57,194 nt of DNA from Latilactobacillus fuchuensis DSM 14340 = JCM 11249 (GCF_000615805.1 NZ_BAMJ01000013.1:1-57194), one strand, 5' to 3'; counted from the first letter of the stretch, positions 16,720 through 26,515 are shown. Notes: generated by a model from the letters alone, not told the origin. Numbers and translations are program-made.

Positions 16720-17495
16720 AATCAACTAAAACCCAAGCCGCCGAAATCGTGGCGGGGGCCCGTAGTCCGCAAAAAATCACCACGGAACAATTATTAACCG
16801 GCTTATTTGACGATTTGCTGGTTTTTCATGGCGACCGGGTTGGCGGCGAAGACCCCGCAATTATTGGTGGCGTGGCGACTTTTCAAGGCCAGCCCGTGAC
16901 TGTGATTGCGACGGACAAAGGCACCACACCGGAAGAGCGCATCGCGCGTCATTTTGGCTGTCCCGAACCGGCTGGTTATCGGAAGGCTTTGCGCTTAATG
17001 CAGGCCGCCGAGAAATTTAACCGGCCGATTATTACGCTAGTCAATACAGCGGGGGCCTACCCAGGCGCTCACGCTGAAGAAACGGGTCAGGGGATGGCGA
17101 TTGCCAATAACCTCTATACAATGAGCACGCTAAAAACCCCAATTATCAGTTTGATTTTCGGGGAAGGCGGTTCTGGTGGCGCATTGGCGTTGGCGTGTGG
17201 CGATCAAGTTTGGATGGTCACTAATAGTATGTATTCGGTGTTATCACCGGAAGGTTTTGCTTCTATTTTGTGGAAAGACAGTTCATTGGCGGATCAAGCC
17301 GCTGAAATCATGCAACTAACGCCGACCGCATTGAAGAAGGCGGGGATCATTGAGGGGATTATTCCGGAATCGGACAATCCAGCTGAATTCTGCCAAGCGA
17401 TTCAAAGTGTTTTGAGTGAACAATTAACTAATTTACAGGCGATTCCAAGTGAGACGCTCTTGAAGATGCGTCAAGCGCGATTCCGCCAATTTTAA
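16716..17495 (+). CDS. accA: Acetyl-CoA carboxylase carboxyltransferase alpha
   Basis: 259 residues. Contains [31 protein letters not shown] and [16 protein letters not shown], the crotonase-fold glycine loops of AccA. With AccD it moves the carboxyl from biotin to acetyl-CoA. Start overlaps accD by ATGA. It lacks the longer N-terminal extension of Gram-negative AccA, as is usual in lactobacilli. Confidence 0.95.
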   Translation: MKSTKTQAAEIVAGARSPQKITTEQLLTGLFDDLLVFHGDRVGGEDPAIIGGVATFQGQPVTVIATDKGTTPEERIARHFGCPEPAGYRKALRLMQAAEKFNRPIITLVNTAGAYPGAHAEETGQGMAIANNLYTMSTLKTPIISLIFGEGGSGGALALACGDQVWMVTNSMYSVLSPEGFASILWKDSSLADQAAEIMQLTPTALKKAGIIEGIIPESDNPAEFCQAIQSVLSEQLTNLQAIPSETLLKMRQARFRQF

Positions 17496-17515
17496 GGAAG
17501 AGGAAGTGACGCAAA

Positions 17516-18265
17516 GTGTTAAAAGGTCAAAAAATATTAGTGATGGGTGTTGCGAATAAAAGAAGTATCGCTTGGGGATGCGCACAAGCGATTATCGCCG
17601 CTGGTGGCGACGTGATTTACACTTATCAAAATGAACGGATTAAGCAAAAATTACTTAAAATATTACCAGCTGAAGCGACTTTAGTAGCATGTGATGTCAG
17701 TGATGACCAAGCGATTGAAACAGCTTTTCAAACGATTAAAGCCGAGATTGGCATGATTGATGGTATTGTTCACGCAATTGCTTTTGCAAACCGCGAAGAA
17801 TTAGAAGGCGTTGTTTATGAAACATCGCGCGAGGGTTACTTATTGGCTCAAGAAATCAGCGCTTATTCATTAATCGCAGTGGCAAAATATGGTCGTCTAA
17901 TTTTAAAACAACCGGGTAGCATTGTGACATTAACTTATTTTGGTTCAGAACGGGCGATTCCGAATTATAATGTGATGGGGATTGCCAAAGCCTCACTGGA
18001 AGCGAGTGTCCGTTATTTAGCGCGTGATTTAGGGGCTGAAAATATTCGAGTTAACGCAATTTCCGCTGGCGCGATTAAAACGTTAGCCGTCACTGGGGTC
18101 AAAGATTACCGGGCCTTGTTGGACGAATCAGAACGCCGGACGGTTGATGGCCAATCAGTCACGATTGAAGAAGTCGGCAATACCGCCAGTTTCTTATTGA
18201 GTCCGTTAGCCAGTGGCATTACGGGTGATGTGATTTATGTCGACAAAGGCGTTCATTTAATTTAG
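17516..18265 (+). CDS. fabI: Enoyl-ACP reductase (NADH), FabI type
   Basis: 249 residues with a GTG start; AGGAAG lies upstream. It has the FabI NAD motif GVANKRSIAWG and the catalytic Tyr/Lys pair in PNYNVMGIAKAS (Y-x6-K), plus ISAGAIKTLAV. It performs the last reduction of each elongation cycle and is the triclosan-target class. Last gene of the fab block; no clear terminator follows before bioY. Confidence 0.94.
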   Translation: MLKGQKILVMGVANKRSIAWGCAQAIIAAGGDVIYTYQNERIKQKLLKILPAEATLVACDVSDDQAIETAFQTIKAEIGMIDGIVHAIAFANREELEGVVYETSREGYLLAQEISAYSLIAVAKYGRLILKQPGSIVTLTYFGSERAIPNYNVMGIAKASLEASVRYLARDLGAENIRVNAISAGAIKTLAVTGVKDYRALLDESERRTVDGQSVTIEEVGNTASFLLSPLASGITGDVIYVDKGVHLI

Positions 18266-18363
18266 CGAATGACAGCAATTATTAACGATTCAACCCTTTA
18301 AGATAGTTTCCTCAACAAGCGATTATTTAAAAATAGCCCTAGTGGTTTGCGAGGAGTGAAAAA

Positions 18364-18897
18364 ATGACTTTATCCAAGGCGCGTCAAATCAGTTATGCAA
18401 GTTTGGGCTTAGCGTTATTAATCATTAGTGCCCAAATTAGCTTACCAATTTGGACGATTGCGGTGACGCTCCAAACGTTAGTCGTTGGCTTATTAGCGAC
18501 GATTTTACCGTATCGTTTAAATCTCATGATTATTTTAGCCTACCTAACGTTAGGGTTGCTCGGCTTACCAATCTTTGCCAATTTTACGAACGGGATGAGT
18601 GTGTTGGTCGGGCCGACCGGTGGCTATCTGATCGGATTTTTGGCGTATAGTACCGTGACGACCATTGGTATTGCTTGGTTAGGCCGCAAGCCATTAACGC
18701 TATTCGGGGTGACTTTTGTGGCCAGCATCAGCCAATTATTAATTGGGACGGTCTGGTTATTGTTCTTTTTAAAATTAACGTGGCCGGTAGCGTTGATGAC
18801 CGGTTTTGTCCCATACGTGCTCATCGAATTGATTAAATGTGGTTTAATCAGCCAAATAGCCCCTCGATTAAGGGCCAATCTATTTAAAGACTCATGA
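18364..18897 (+). CDS. bioY: BioY-type biotin transporter (ECF S component)
   Basis: 177 residues with about six membrane helices. The signature GPTGGYLIGFLAY and the LPIWTIAVTLQTLVVGLLA opening are typical of BioY. It lies 98 nt after fabI with GAGGAG before the ATG and no strong terminator between, so co-expression is likely. Import of biotin would supply AccB biotinylation in a strain with no biotin synthesis genes in view. 18898-18939, between this and a convergent gene, holds only a weak AATCAG/CTGATT inverted repeat. Confidence 0.9.
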   Translation: MTLSKARQISYASLGLALLIISAQISLPIWTIAVTLQTLVVGLLATILPYRLNLMIILAYLTLGLLGLPIFANFTNGMSVLVGPTGGYLIGFLAYSTVTTIGIAWLGRKPLTLFGVTFVASISQLLIGTVWLLFFLKLTWPVALMTGFVPYVLIELIKCGLISQIAPRLRANLFKDS

Positions 18898-18939
18898 ATC
18901 AGCTTGGCAACCAGTCACGCCCTGTACGTTAGGACCTGA

Positions 18940-19557
18940 TTAGCTGCCTTTTTGATTGGTTTCACGTAATTCTGAACCAAATTCATCAATTAGTGCGTGA
19001 AATTCTTGGAAGTCTTGAACGGTCAAAGTGGTTAGAGTCGCCTCGAGTTGCTTCTTGACCCCGGCGTAAGTTAAATTTTTAAGTGGCCGTTGTTCGTAGT
19101 GGGACACCAGTCGGCGGGCGTAAGTGTCGGCAACAAAGACTGGCCGGTTGAAGACGTATAATAATAACACATCAGCGGTTTCGGGGCCGACGCCGGGAAG
19201 GGCTAATAATAAGGTCCGTAATTCAAGCGTTGAATAAGTCGCGTCCATTTGGCTAATCTGATAATCGTGCGTTTTGAAGAAATTGAGGAGGGCAACCAGC
19301 GCCTGACTTTTATGTCGATAAAAGCCGCTGGGCCGGATTAACGTCATCAGTTGGTCAGCGCTTAACGCCAGAATGCGAGCGGGCTGTAAATCAGTGGCGC
19401 GCTTTAAATTGGCCAGCGAATAATCGACATTGCGCCAATTTGTATTTTGAACGAGAATGGCGCCAATCATCATTTCCCAAACTGAATCGGCAGGCCACCA
19501 ATGTTGCGGACCATGTTGGGCTAATAGTTGATGGTAGAGTGCGGTGTAATCAATCAT
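18940..19557 (-). CDS. HhH-GPD DNA glycosylase, MagIII-like
   Basis: 205 residues. It has the helix-hairpin-helix LPGVGPETADVLLLY and the catalytic Asp in VFVADTYARRL. The Lys that endonuclease III carries in the hairpin (LPGVGRKTA) is Glu here, and no C-terminal 4Fe-4S cysteines are present, so it should be a monofunctional glycosylase rather than an AP lyase. QNTNWRNV and IRPSGFY recall the 3-methyladenine glycosylase MagIII group (recall, not a search). Convergent with bioY. Confidence 0.78.
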   Translation of the reverse strand: MIDYTALYHQLLAQHGPQHWWPADSVWEMMIGAILVQNTNWRNVDYSLANLKRATDLQPARILALSADQLMTLIRPSGFYRHKSQALVALLNFFKTHDYQISQMDATYSTLELRTLLLALPGVGPETADVLLLYVFNRPVFVADTYARRLVSHYEQRPLKNLTYAGVKKQLEATLTTLTVQDFQEFHALIDEFGSELRETNQKGS

Positions 19558-19638
19558 TGTGAGGACTTCCTTTGCTAGTCATTAGTTTAGCACGCCGATC
19601 GATTAACTCAGTCCGTGAACACTTATGAGATTTAAGGC

Positions 19639-19667
19639 TTGACTTTTTATGTTTACAGATGTAAATT
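19639..19667 (+). promoter_or_regulatory. copZA promoter with first cop box
   Basis: TTGACT (19639-19644), 17-bp spacer, TAAATT (19662-19667). A perfect cop box TACAGATGTA (19654-19663, consensus TACA-NN-TGTA) overlaps the -10, as in CopY-repressed operons. CopY, a copper-released repressor, would be expected to bind here. Confidence 0.8.
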
Positions 19668-19723
19668 TAATGTATCGAAAGAAAGCAGTTGTTCGCAACG
19701 GCTATTTTTTTAAAGATAAAGTT

Positions 19724-19733
19724 TACAAATGTA
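19724..19733 (+). promoter_or_regulatory. Second cop box
   Basis: TACAAATGTA, flanked by GTT and AATAA, 70 bp (about seven helical turns) downstream of the first box and 8 nt before the copZ ribosome binding site. Two boxes are usual for CopY operators, but here no copY gene accompanies the genes. Confidence 0.75.
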
Positions 19734-19753
19734 AATAATAGGAGGCTTTAATC

Positions 19754-19954
19754 ATGGAACAAATTGTTAAGATTGATGGGATGAAATGTACGGGTTGTAC
19801 GCAAAAGGTGCAAGATCGGTTTGAAAAATTAGCGGGGGTTCAATCCGTCCAAATGGATTTAGCCCAAAAGCAAGCGACGTTGACGGTTACTGAACCAGTC
19901 GCCTCAACGACGTTAGCGGCCGCATTGCAAGATACGAAATACACGATTGCTTAG
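19754..19954 (+). CDS. copZ: Copper chaperone, HMA domain
   Basis: 66 residues, a single heavy-metal-associated domain with the metal site MKCTGC. It would carry Cu(I) in the cytoplasm to the pump or the regulator. GGAGG precedes the ATG; 25 nt separate it from the ATPase gene, so they form one operon. Confidence 0.88.
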   Translation: MEQIVKIDGMKCTGCTQKVQDRFEKLAGVQSVQMDLAQKQATLTVTEPVASTTLAAALQDTKYTIA

Positions 19955-19979
19955 TAATTAGGCGAGAAAGGAGTCAGCG

Positions 19980-22223
19980 ATGACCACCAAAACTTTTAAT
20001 ATCGACGGGATGGTTTGTGCCTCTTGTGCGCAAACGATTGAAGGCACGACCCGTAAATTACCAGGCGTTCGCACTGCGGCCGTCAATCTAGCGACCGAGA
20101 AAATGCAGGTCGATTACGATAGTCAACAATTGGCCGTGACTGAAATTGAAACGGCCGTTAGTGATGCCGGTTATCAAGCCACTGAACAAGTCGATCATCA
20201 ACAAACAGCGGCTAAGATTCAGGATAAACGGGCGACTCATTTGCAAGTGCTCTGGCACCGCTTCTGGTGGTCCGCGTTGATGACGATTCCACTACTGTAT
20301 TTATCAATGGGGCATATGGTTGGTGCGCCGTTACCAAGTCTCTGGCACCCGACTAGCCATCCGTTGATGTTCGCGGGGACGCAACTGCTACTGACATTAC
20401 CGGTGTTATATTGGGGCCGGTCATTTTTCACAATTGGCTTTAAAGCGTTATTCAAAGGTCATCCGAATATGGATACGTTAGTGGCGCTCGGGACGAGTGC
20501 GGCTTGGGGTTATAGTTTGGTTGCGACGATTGGTATTTTGTTTGGCCAAACCGCACTAACGATGAGCCTTTATTATGAATCAGCCAGTGTTATTTTGACC
20601 TTGATCACGCTGGGTAAATATTTTGAAGCGCGTTCGAAAGGCAAAACATCGGCGGCGATTGAACGGTTGATGAATTTAGCGCCGAAGCAAGCGACGGTCT
20701 TAATTGATGGTGTTGAACAAACCGTGGCGGTCGCCGATTTAAAAGTGGGCGACGTGATTCTGGTTAAACCGGGTGAAAAAATTCCGGTTGACGGGCAAGT
20801 GATTAGCGGCCATTCCGCGATTGATGAAGCGTTGATTACCGGCGAAAGTTTACCGGTTGAAAAACAAGTCGGCGATGCGGTGATTGGGGCCAGTCTGAAT
20901 AAGAATGGTAGTTTCCAATTTAAAGCCACTAAAGTCGGTGAAGCAACGGCTTTGGCTCAAATCGTTAAATTGGTTGAATCGGCTCAAGGTTCAAAGGCGC
21001 CGATTGCAAAATTAGCCGATACGATTGCCGGCGTTTTCGTACCAATTGTGATGGGGCTAGCGGCCTTTTCCGGCTTAGCTTGGTATTTCTTGGGCCAAGA
21101 ATCATGGTTATTTGCCTTAACGATTACGATTTCGGTCTTAGTGATTGCCTGTCCGTGTGCGCTCGGGTTAGCGACGCCGACAGCGATTATGGTCGGAACC
21201 GGTAAAGGGGCCGAAAACGGCATTCTAATCAAAAGTGGGACGGCGCTCGAAACTGCACAACGGGTGCAAACAGTCGTTTTAGATAAAACTGGGACGATTA
21301 CGCAAGGCCAACCCCAAGTGACCGATACGGTGGTGGTTCAAGGGACCACGACTGAATTATTACAACTGGCGGCGAGTGTTGAAGTCGGCTCGGAACATCC
21401 GTTGGCGAGTGCCTTAAAACAGGCGGCAACGGATCAGGATTTAGCTTTATTACCGATCAGTCAATTTACGGCCGTTCCCGGGTTTGGGTTATTAGCCGAA
21501 GTGGCTGAAGCAACGATTGCTTTTGGTAATCTGGGATTGATGCAACAACAAAATGTACTGGTGACGGCTGAGCAACAGACCACTGTTCAGCAATTAGCAG
21601 CGCAAGGTAAAACACCGATGTATCTCGCTAAGGCGGGCCAACTCCAAGGGGTAGTGGCGGTTGCTGATCCAGTGAAAGAAACGAGTGCCACTGCGATTCA
21701 AACCTTACAACAACAAGGGGTTCAAGTGGTGATGTTGACGGGTGATAATGCGGAAACGGCGCAAGCGATTGCGGCATCCGTTGGGATTACTGAAGTCATT
21801 AGTGACGTTTTACCAGAACAAAAAGCACAAAAGGTGCAAGCTTTACAAGAAGCCGGTCAAATCGTGGCGATGGTCGGCGACGGCATCAACGATGCGCCCG
21901 CGTTAGCGCAAGCTGATATCGGGATTGCGATTGGTTCTGGCACCGATGTGGCGATTGAATCGGCCGATATCGTACTGATGCATAGCGATTTACAAGACGT
22001 GCCACGAGCTTTGACGTTGAGTCGCAAAACGATGCGCAATATCAAAGAAAACCTCTTTTGGGCCTTTGCGTATAACGTTTTGGGGATTCCAGTTGCGATG
22101 GGGGTCTTACATCTATTCGGAGGACCCTTATTAAACCCGATGATTGCCGGGGCAGCGATGAGTTTTAGTTCCGTTTCGGTGTTATTAAATGCATTACGTT
22201 TGAAACGGTTGACGTTAAAATAA
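19980..22223 (+). CDS. copA: Copper-exporting P1B-type ATPase
   Basis: 747 residues. One N-terminal HMA domain (GMVCASC), eight predicted membrane helices, actuator TGES, the metal motif CPC in [12 protein letters not shown], phosphorylation site DKTGT, HP locus (SEHPLAS) and hinge GDGINDAPA. All are intact. The CPC motif and cop boxes point to Cu(I) or Ag(I). AAAGGAG lies upstream of the start. Confidence 0.95.
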   Translation: MTTKTFNIDGMVCASCAQTIEGTTRKLPGVRTAAVNLATEKMQVDYDSQQLAVTEIETAVSDAGYQATEQVDHQQTAAKIQDKRATHLQVLWHRFWWSALMTIPLLYLSMGHMVGAPLPSLWHPTSHPLMFAGTQLLLTLPVLYWGRSFFTIGFKALFKGHPNMDTLVALGTSAAWGYSLVATIGILFGQTALTMSLYYESASVILTLITLGKYFEARSKGKTSAAIERLMNLAPKQATVLIDGVEQTVAVADLKVGDVILVKPGEKIPVDGQVISGHSAIDEALITGESLPVEKQVGDAVIGASLNKNGSFQFKATKVGEATALAQIVKLVESAQGSKAPIAKLADTIAGVFVPIVMGLAAFSGLAWYFLGQESWLFALTITISVLVIACPCALGLATPTAIMVGTGKGAENGILIKSGTALETAQRVQTVVLDKTGTITQGQPQVTDTVVVQGTTTELLQLAASVEVGSEHPLASALKQAATDQDLALLPISQFTAVPGFGLLAEVAEATIAFGNLGLMQQQNVLVTAEQQTTVQQLAAQGKTPMYLAKAGQLQGVVAVADPVKETSATAIQTLQQQGVQVVMLTGDNAETAQAIAASVGITEVISDVLPEQKAQKVQALQEAGQIVAMVGDGINDAPALAQADIGIAIGSGTDVAIESADIVLMHSDLQDVPRALTLSRKTMRNIKENLFWAFAYNVLGIPVAMGVLHLFGGPLLNPMIAGAAMSFSSVSVLLNALRLKRLTLK

Positions 22224-22233
22224 AGACAGTATT

Positions 22234-22277
22234 AAAAGAGACTAACGCCTACATATAAGGGGTGTTAGTCTCTTTTT
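22234..22277 (+). terminator. copZA terminator
   Basis: AAAGAGACTAACGCC pairs with GGTGTTAGTCTCTTT across an 11-nt loop, followed by T residues. Confidence 0.85.
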
Positions 22278-22363
22278 CTGTTTCAAAATCAATGTAATCG
22301 GTTGCTAGAATTGGATTTAAACGTTATATTATTAGAAGTAATTATCGAGAAGGAGTTTACTAA

Positions 22364-23152
22364 ATGGCAATTAAATTAATCGCATCCGATATGGATCATA
22401 CTTTATTAACGGAACAAGGGCAGCTACCACCCGATTTTGTCGAAACGGTTCATGCGTTGACCGAAAGTGGTATCTTGTTCACCGCCGCCAGTGGTCGCCC
22501 GTTGTATACGCTGAAACAAATGTTTCCCACATTAGCCGACCAAATGTGTTATGTCGGGGATAACGGGGGCGTCATCAGCTATCGAGGCGAAATCCTGTTT
22601 AAGAGTTTATTACCCTTAAATGATTATCAACGAATGGTTCAATTTGTGAATGAAAGTCAGACCGGAATCGGGATGATTTGTGGGATGGACGCTGCTTATA
22701 TCGAACGGCAATATCAAGATTCAGATGCCATCTTCCGTCAATTTTATGCCAATATTGAATACGTTGATGATTTGACCCAAGTCACAGTTGAAGCGGATAA
22801 ATTTACCGTCTACTTCCCCGAAAAGAATAGCCAGGCCTTCTATGAACAGGTTTATGGTCCAGAATTTGGTAGCGACTATTCGGTGACGGTCGCGGGCGTC
22901 GAATGGGTTGATATTATGAATCAAGGGGTCAATAAGGGCCATGCCATGCATTTATTGGCTGAGCATTTCCAGATTTTACCCACCGAAATGATGGCGTTTG
23001 GGGATACTTATAATGATAAGGAAATGCTCCAAACTGTGAAATATAGTTATCTAATGGGCAATGCGGCGCCTGAAATGGCGCAATACGCGACGTATCAAGC
23101 TGATACGAATGATAATTATGGGGTTTTAAAAGAAATTAAGAAGTTATTATAG
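22364..23152 (+). CDS. Cof-type HAD phosphatase
   Basis: 262 residues. Nucleophile motif DMDHTLL (residues 9-15), motif II ASGRPLY, and motif IV GDTYNDKEML. The large cap domain is of Cof/YidA type, usually a sugar- or nucleotide-phosphate phosphatase; substrate not predictable. GAAGGAG precedes the ATG. Its last 17 bases overlap the end of the convergent hydrolase gene. Confidence 0.88.
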   Translation: MAIKLIASDMDHTLLTEQGQLPPDFVETVHALTESGILFTAASGRPLYTLKQMFPTLADQMCYVGDNGGVISYRGEILFKSLLPLNDYQRMVQFVNESQTGIGMICGMDAAYIERQYQDSDAIFRQFYANIEYVDDLTQVTVEADKFTVYFPEKNSQAFYEQVYGPEFGSDYSVTVAGVEWVDIMNQGVNKGHAMHLLAEHFQILPTEMMAFGDTYNDKEMLQTVKYSYLMGNAAPEMAQYATYQADTNDNYGVLKEIKKLL

Positions 23153-24047
23153 ATAGCCAAGACGCAATTTTTTGGAAGGTGATGGGGGCGGTCGTTTCTT
23201 GTAAAATTTCATGGGCAGTGTGTGGTAAGATTTGGACCGTCGCGGCAGTCAATTGCGCCTGATTAAACTGACTGGTTAATTGGCGGGCCCGACGACCATT
23301 ACCACCGGCCGGATCGTCTTGGCCGCTTAAGACAAGCATTGGGAAAGTTTGATTTGTGGCGAACCAATCCGTTTGTCTGGACTGTTGCGCGATGGTAAAG
23401 AGGGTTGCAAAACCATTGTTGGTAAAGGTATAACCACAAAGGGGATTTTGTTCATAGGCGGAAACGTTGTCTAAATTGTAACTCAGCCAGGAAAAGGGGC
23501 GGCGTCGATCAAATTTTTGTGGATAGATGCCAAAAGCGAGCCGGTTTAGGACGTTCCCCGGTTTGTGGGGCGCCTTTTTAGCGATGAGTCGGATGACCGG
23601 TAAACCAACTTTTAAAACAGCGGGGACGTCAATTACCCCGATAAAAATAACACCACTTAATCGACTGGACGCTTGTTTCAAATACTGGGTCGCGAGCATT
23701 GAGCCCATTGAATGGCCTAGAACGCATAAAGGGAGCTCGGGGTAACGTTCTTGAGCGAATTCCCCAATTTTTAAACTATCCGCCAATAGTGTCGCCGCAC
23801 CATCTTGACCGAAATAGCCCAATTCGCTAAGGGATTGGACTGAATGGCCCTGTCCTAGATGATCATGGCCGATAACCACCCAACCCTGTGCGGTTAGATA
23901 ATCTGCTAGCGGCGTGTAGCGTTCGATATATTCGGCCATACCGGTGATAATCTGGAGAATACCGACGGGTGTTTGGTCGGTGGGTTCCCAAAGGACGGTA
24001 TGCAATTCGACATCGGACTTAGTCGAGTTAATTTTAAAAACGTGCAT
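23136..24047 (-). CDS. Alpha/beta hydrolase, lysophospholipase/monoglyceride-lipase type
   Basis: 303 residues. Oxyanion region GHDHLGQGHS, nucleophile in LGHSMGSMLA, Asp in LSGQDDPAGG, and His in PHTAHEIL. These match the monoacylglycerol lipase/lysophospholipase group. No signal peptide, so probably cytoplasmic. AAAGGAGG lies upstream on the minus strand. Substrate unknown. Confidence 0.85.
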   Translation of the reverse strand: MHVFKINSTKSDVELHTVLWEPTDQTPVGILQIITGMAEYIERYTPLADYLTAQGWVVIGHDHLGQGHSVQSLSELGYFGQDGAATLLADSLKIGEFAQERYPELPLCVLGHSMGSMLATQYLKQASSRLSGVIFIGVIDVPAVLKVGLPVIRLIAKKAPHKPGNVLNRLAFGIYPQKFDRRRPFSWLSYNLDNVSAYEQNPLCGYTFTNNGFATLFTIAQQSRQTDWFATNQTFPMLVLSGQDDPAGGNGRRARQLTSQFNQAQLTAATVQILPHTAHEILQETTAPITFQKIASWLSIITS

Positions 24048-24187
24048 GGTTTATTGCCTCCTTTAAAGGGCTTTCATTGTTGCCATTGTCCCCATTCTAG
24101 CAGAGATTATTAATAATGCACCTAGTCTGCTTATACATCATTGAGCAATCGCAAGTAGTTAGAATCGCCATTTTGTACACCGCAATA

Positions 24188-24232
24188 TAAAAAAGGGTCA
24201 TTCGCCAGAATTTTTGGCGGATGCCCTTTTTT
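24188..24232. terminator. Bidirectional terminator
   Basis: AAAAAAGGG-CAT-CGCCA pairs with TGGCG-ATG-CCCTTTTTT, giving A- and T-tracts on both sides. It ends the permease gene (minus strand). Confidence 0.8.
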
Positions 24233-24263
24233 AAATGGTGCGTGCGTAATGAGCAGTTTAATG

Positions 24264-25856
24264 TTAATCTTTAACGGTTTGGTTAATCGCTTCAGCTTGT
24301 GCAAAGTATTGTGAACGGAAGCGACTAACGACGCCCCAATAATAGAAAATTAAGGCGAGCACCGTGATGACGACGAAATCATACGGATAATGCAGCCAGT
24401 TGCGGCCATTAAACGCACTACTACCGAAATAGGAAATGATCGATAACAATGCGAGATAGATAATAAGCCACAAACTCCCTTTGACTTGCGCCCAAGTATC
24501 TTGCCAATGGCGGCGATATTCATAATAGATGTAAAAAGGAATCCCTAACAGAATCACACCAATCACCTTAATCGTCGTCGGCCACATCGCCCAATAAGTC
24601 GCTAAACTAGCCAGAATAAACGAAAAAGGGGCCATGACTTTGAGCCAACGCGATTGAACGGGCCGTTTGAAATCCGGGGCCATTTTACGTAAGGACATTG
24701 CGGTGACCGGACCGGTTAGATAGGCAATCAGTGTCGCCGTTGAAATGACACTGGCTAAGGTCCCCCAGCTTCTAAAAATCGAGACGAGTAACATGCTAAC
24801 GAGCGCGTTAATCACCATCGCAACCCGCGGGATATGGTATTGGGCGTTGAAGCGCCCGATGATCGCCGGCATGTGTTGATTTTGTTTCAAGGCGGCAAAG
24901 GTGCGCGCACAAGACGCAACAAACGAAACGCCGGTCCCAAAAGGGGACACAAAAGCGTCTAAATAGAGTAAGACGGCTAACCAATGAATCCCTAATAAAA
25001 TTGCTAAATCGGCAAAAGGCGATTGAAAGTTTAACCCGTGCCAACCCGTCTTGGCGATGATTGTTGGTGAGACCGCGCCAATGAAGGTGACTTGTAATAA
25101 TAGATAAATCACAATACTGATGCCGAGTGAAATCGCAATGCCGCGCCCAATATTGCGTTTGGAATCTTGAATCTCACTGCCGACATTGATCACGGTTTGA
25201 AAGGCGTTATAGGAAAAGATAATCCCCGATACCGAAGTGGCCGCAAAAATTTTAGCGGAACCATACGGCATGAAAGTCGCCATTGAATGACCAAAATTAG
25301 CGGGATGCCAACCAGTTGAAATCAATAAGATTATCGTCAAGAGCGGCACACCCAATTTAAAGACGGCGATAAAGCTCGTGAAACGGGTCAGAAATTTAAC
25401 TGACCAAAAATTAAGTAACGTAAAGACGATAATAAATAGGAAAACGACGAGTAATCCGCGATTTGAAATCGCGCTATTGTGCATAAAATGATTGGTCCAA
25501 TTGGCCCAAGTCCACGGCCAAGAACTCATATATTGAACAGCGGCCACGGCTTCGATTGGAATAATCGTTACGAGCGACACCCAATTGGCCCAAGCGGCGA
25601 TAAAACCTAATAAAGAACCGTGACTATATTGAGCGTAATGACTCATGCCGCCACTTTCGGGGAACATGGTGCCGAGTTCAACGTAATTAAAAGCGATGGC
25701 GCCAATCACAATTGCTCCGACAATCCAAGAAATAATGGCGGCCGGTCCGGCAACGGTCGTCGCTTCCCAAGCACCAAATAACCATCCTGAACCAATAATT
25801 GAGCTGAGGCCTAACATGACCAAACTAAATAAACTCATTTTGTTTTTCTCTAACAT
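24264..25856 (-). CDS. APC-superfamily amino acid permease
   Basis: 530 residues with about twelve to thirteen hydrophobic helices. The first helix carries the APC signature (LSSIIGSGWLFGAWEA), followed by FPESGGMSHYAQYSHG. The start is set at 25856 because AGGAGG lies 7 nt before it; an upstream frame adds 13 residues without a ribosome binding site. Substrate not predictable from sequence alone; single-gene unit. Confidence 0.85.
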   Translation of the reverse strand: MLEKNKMSLFSLVMLGLSSIIGSGWLFGAWEATTVAGPAAIISWIVGAIVIGAIAFNYVELGTMFPESGGMSHYAQYSHGSLLGFIAAWANWVSLVTIIPIEAVAAVQYMSSWPWTWANWTNHFMHNSAISNRGLLVVFLFIIVFTLLNFWSVKFLTRFTSFIAVFKLGVPLLTIILLISTGWHPANFGHSMATFMPYGSAKIFAATSVSGIIFSYNAFQTVINVGSEIQDSKRNIGRGIAISLGISIVIYLLLQVTFIGAVSPTIIAKTGWHGLNFQSPFADLAILLGIHWLAVLLYLDAFVSPFGTGVSFVASCARTFAALKQNQHMPAIIGRFNAQYHIPRVAMVINALVSMLLVSIFRSWGTLASVISTATLIAYLTGPVTAMSLRKMAPDFKRPVQSRWLKVMAPFSFILASLATYWAMWPTTIKVIGVILLGIPFYIYYEYRRHWQDTWAQVKGSLWLIIYLALLSIISYFGSSAFNGRNWLHYPYDFVVITVLALIFYYWGVVSRFRSQYFAQAEAINQTVKD

Positions 25857-25985
25857 GGCAACCTCCTGTGTATGGTGAGCTATTATAGCAACCAATTAGG
25901 GGGGATACAAATGGCAATCGGATTAAGAAAGGGCCACCAATCGTTTGTCAGCAGTGACGTTCGCGATTTTAAAATAAATCGGACA

Positions 25986-26013
25986 CTAAAAAAACCACTA
26001 TCAATAGTGGTTT
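25986..26013 (-). terminator. Terminator of the zinc-ribbon gene
   Basis: AAACCACTAT / ATAGTGGTTT with a 2-nt loop, followed on the minus strand by a run of T. Confidence 0.75.
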
Positions 26014-26039
26014 ACTAATTTGCTTGTATAAATTAAGGC

Positions 26040-26246
26040 TTAGCGATGAATCGCGTCGGTTTGTTTGAGTAATTTAACTTTACGATCATTCCAAAATGAT
26101 TCAGACATATCGCGATAGAAAATGGCAGTCTGACAAGTAGGACAACGCTTGATACCGTAATCAATAGCGGCTTGGCATGCTGGACAATGAAAAGCAGTTG
26201 TCGTTGATTCAGTGGCAACTGGTGTTTCTTCACGCGTATCTACCAT
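26040..26246 (-). CDS. Small zinc-ribbon protein
   Basis: 68 residues. Two CxxC knuckles (CPAC at 21-24, CPTC at 36-39) in a zinc-ribbon spacing, with a charged C-terminal helix (ESFWNDRKVKLLKQ). Start ATG 26246 is preferred to the TTG just before it; GGAG is 8 nt upstream. No family beyond zinc ribbon recognised; may bind nucleic acid or protein. Confidence 0.7.
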   Translation of the reverse strand: MVDTREETPVATESTTTAFHCPACQAAIDYGIKRCPTCQTAIFYRDMSESFWNDRKVKLLKQTDAIHR

Positions 26247-26356
26247 CAATAGGACTCCAATCTTAGCTTAATGACCTTAGTATACCTTATCGGGTAGCGC
26301 TTTGTTAAGTCCTTGAACCGGTTTTTTAAAAAAATATGCACAAAATCGAAATAATA

Positions 26357-26365
26357 TGCTATACT
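26357..26365 (+). promoter_or_regulatory. Extended -10 promoter for tRNA-Gly
   Basis: TGCTATACT, an extended -10 (TG-N-TATACT), 22 nt before the tRNA. The -35 region is weak (ATGCAC). Confidence 0.6.
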
Positions 26366-26386
26366 AGGCAAGTACTAAAGCGGTAT

Positions 26387-26457
26387 GCGAGTGTAGTTTA
26401 GTGGTAAAATTCAAGCTTCCCAAGCTTGTGTCGCGGGTCCGATTCCCGTCACTCGCT
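26387..26457 (+). tRNA. tRNA-Gly (anticodon CCC)
   Basis: 71 nt. Acceptor stem GCGAGTG pairs with CACTCGC; D-loop AGTTTAGTGGTAAAA; anticodon stem CAAGC/GCTTG around loop TTCCCAA, giving anticodon CCC; T arm CGGGTCCGATTCCCG. The CCA end is not encoded. Reads GGG codons. Confidence 0.95.
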
Positions 26458-26477
26458 TCTATAAAACAGTATAAGTG

Positions 26478-26515
26478 AAAAACGATTATCCGATTTTGGG
26501 GGTAATCGTTTTTTT
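26478..26515 (+). terminator. tRNA-Gly terminator
   Basis: AAAAACGATTATCC pairs with GGTAATCGTTTTTTT, loop of about nine. Confidence 0.8.

Noticed and set aside
18898-18945. Terminator between bioY and the glycosylase
   Set aside because: The only inverted repeat (AATCAG/CTGATT) is short with a large loop.
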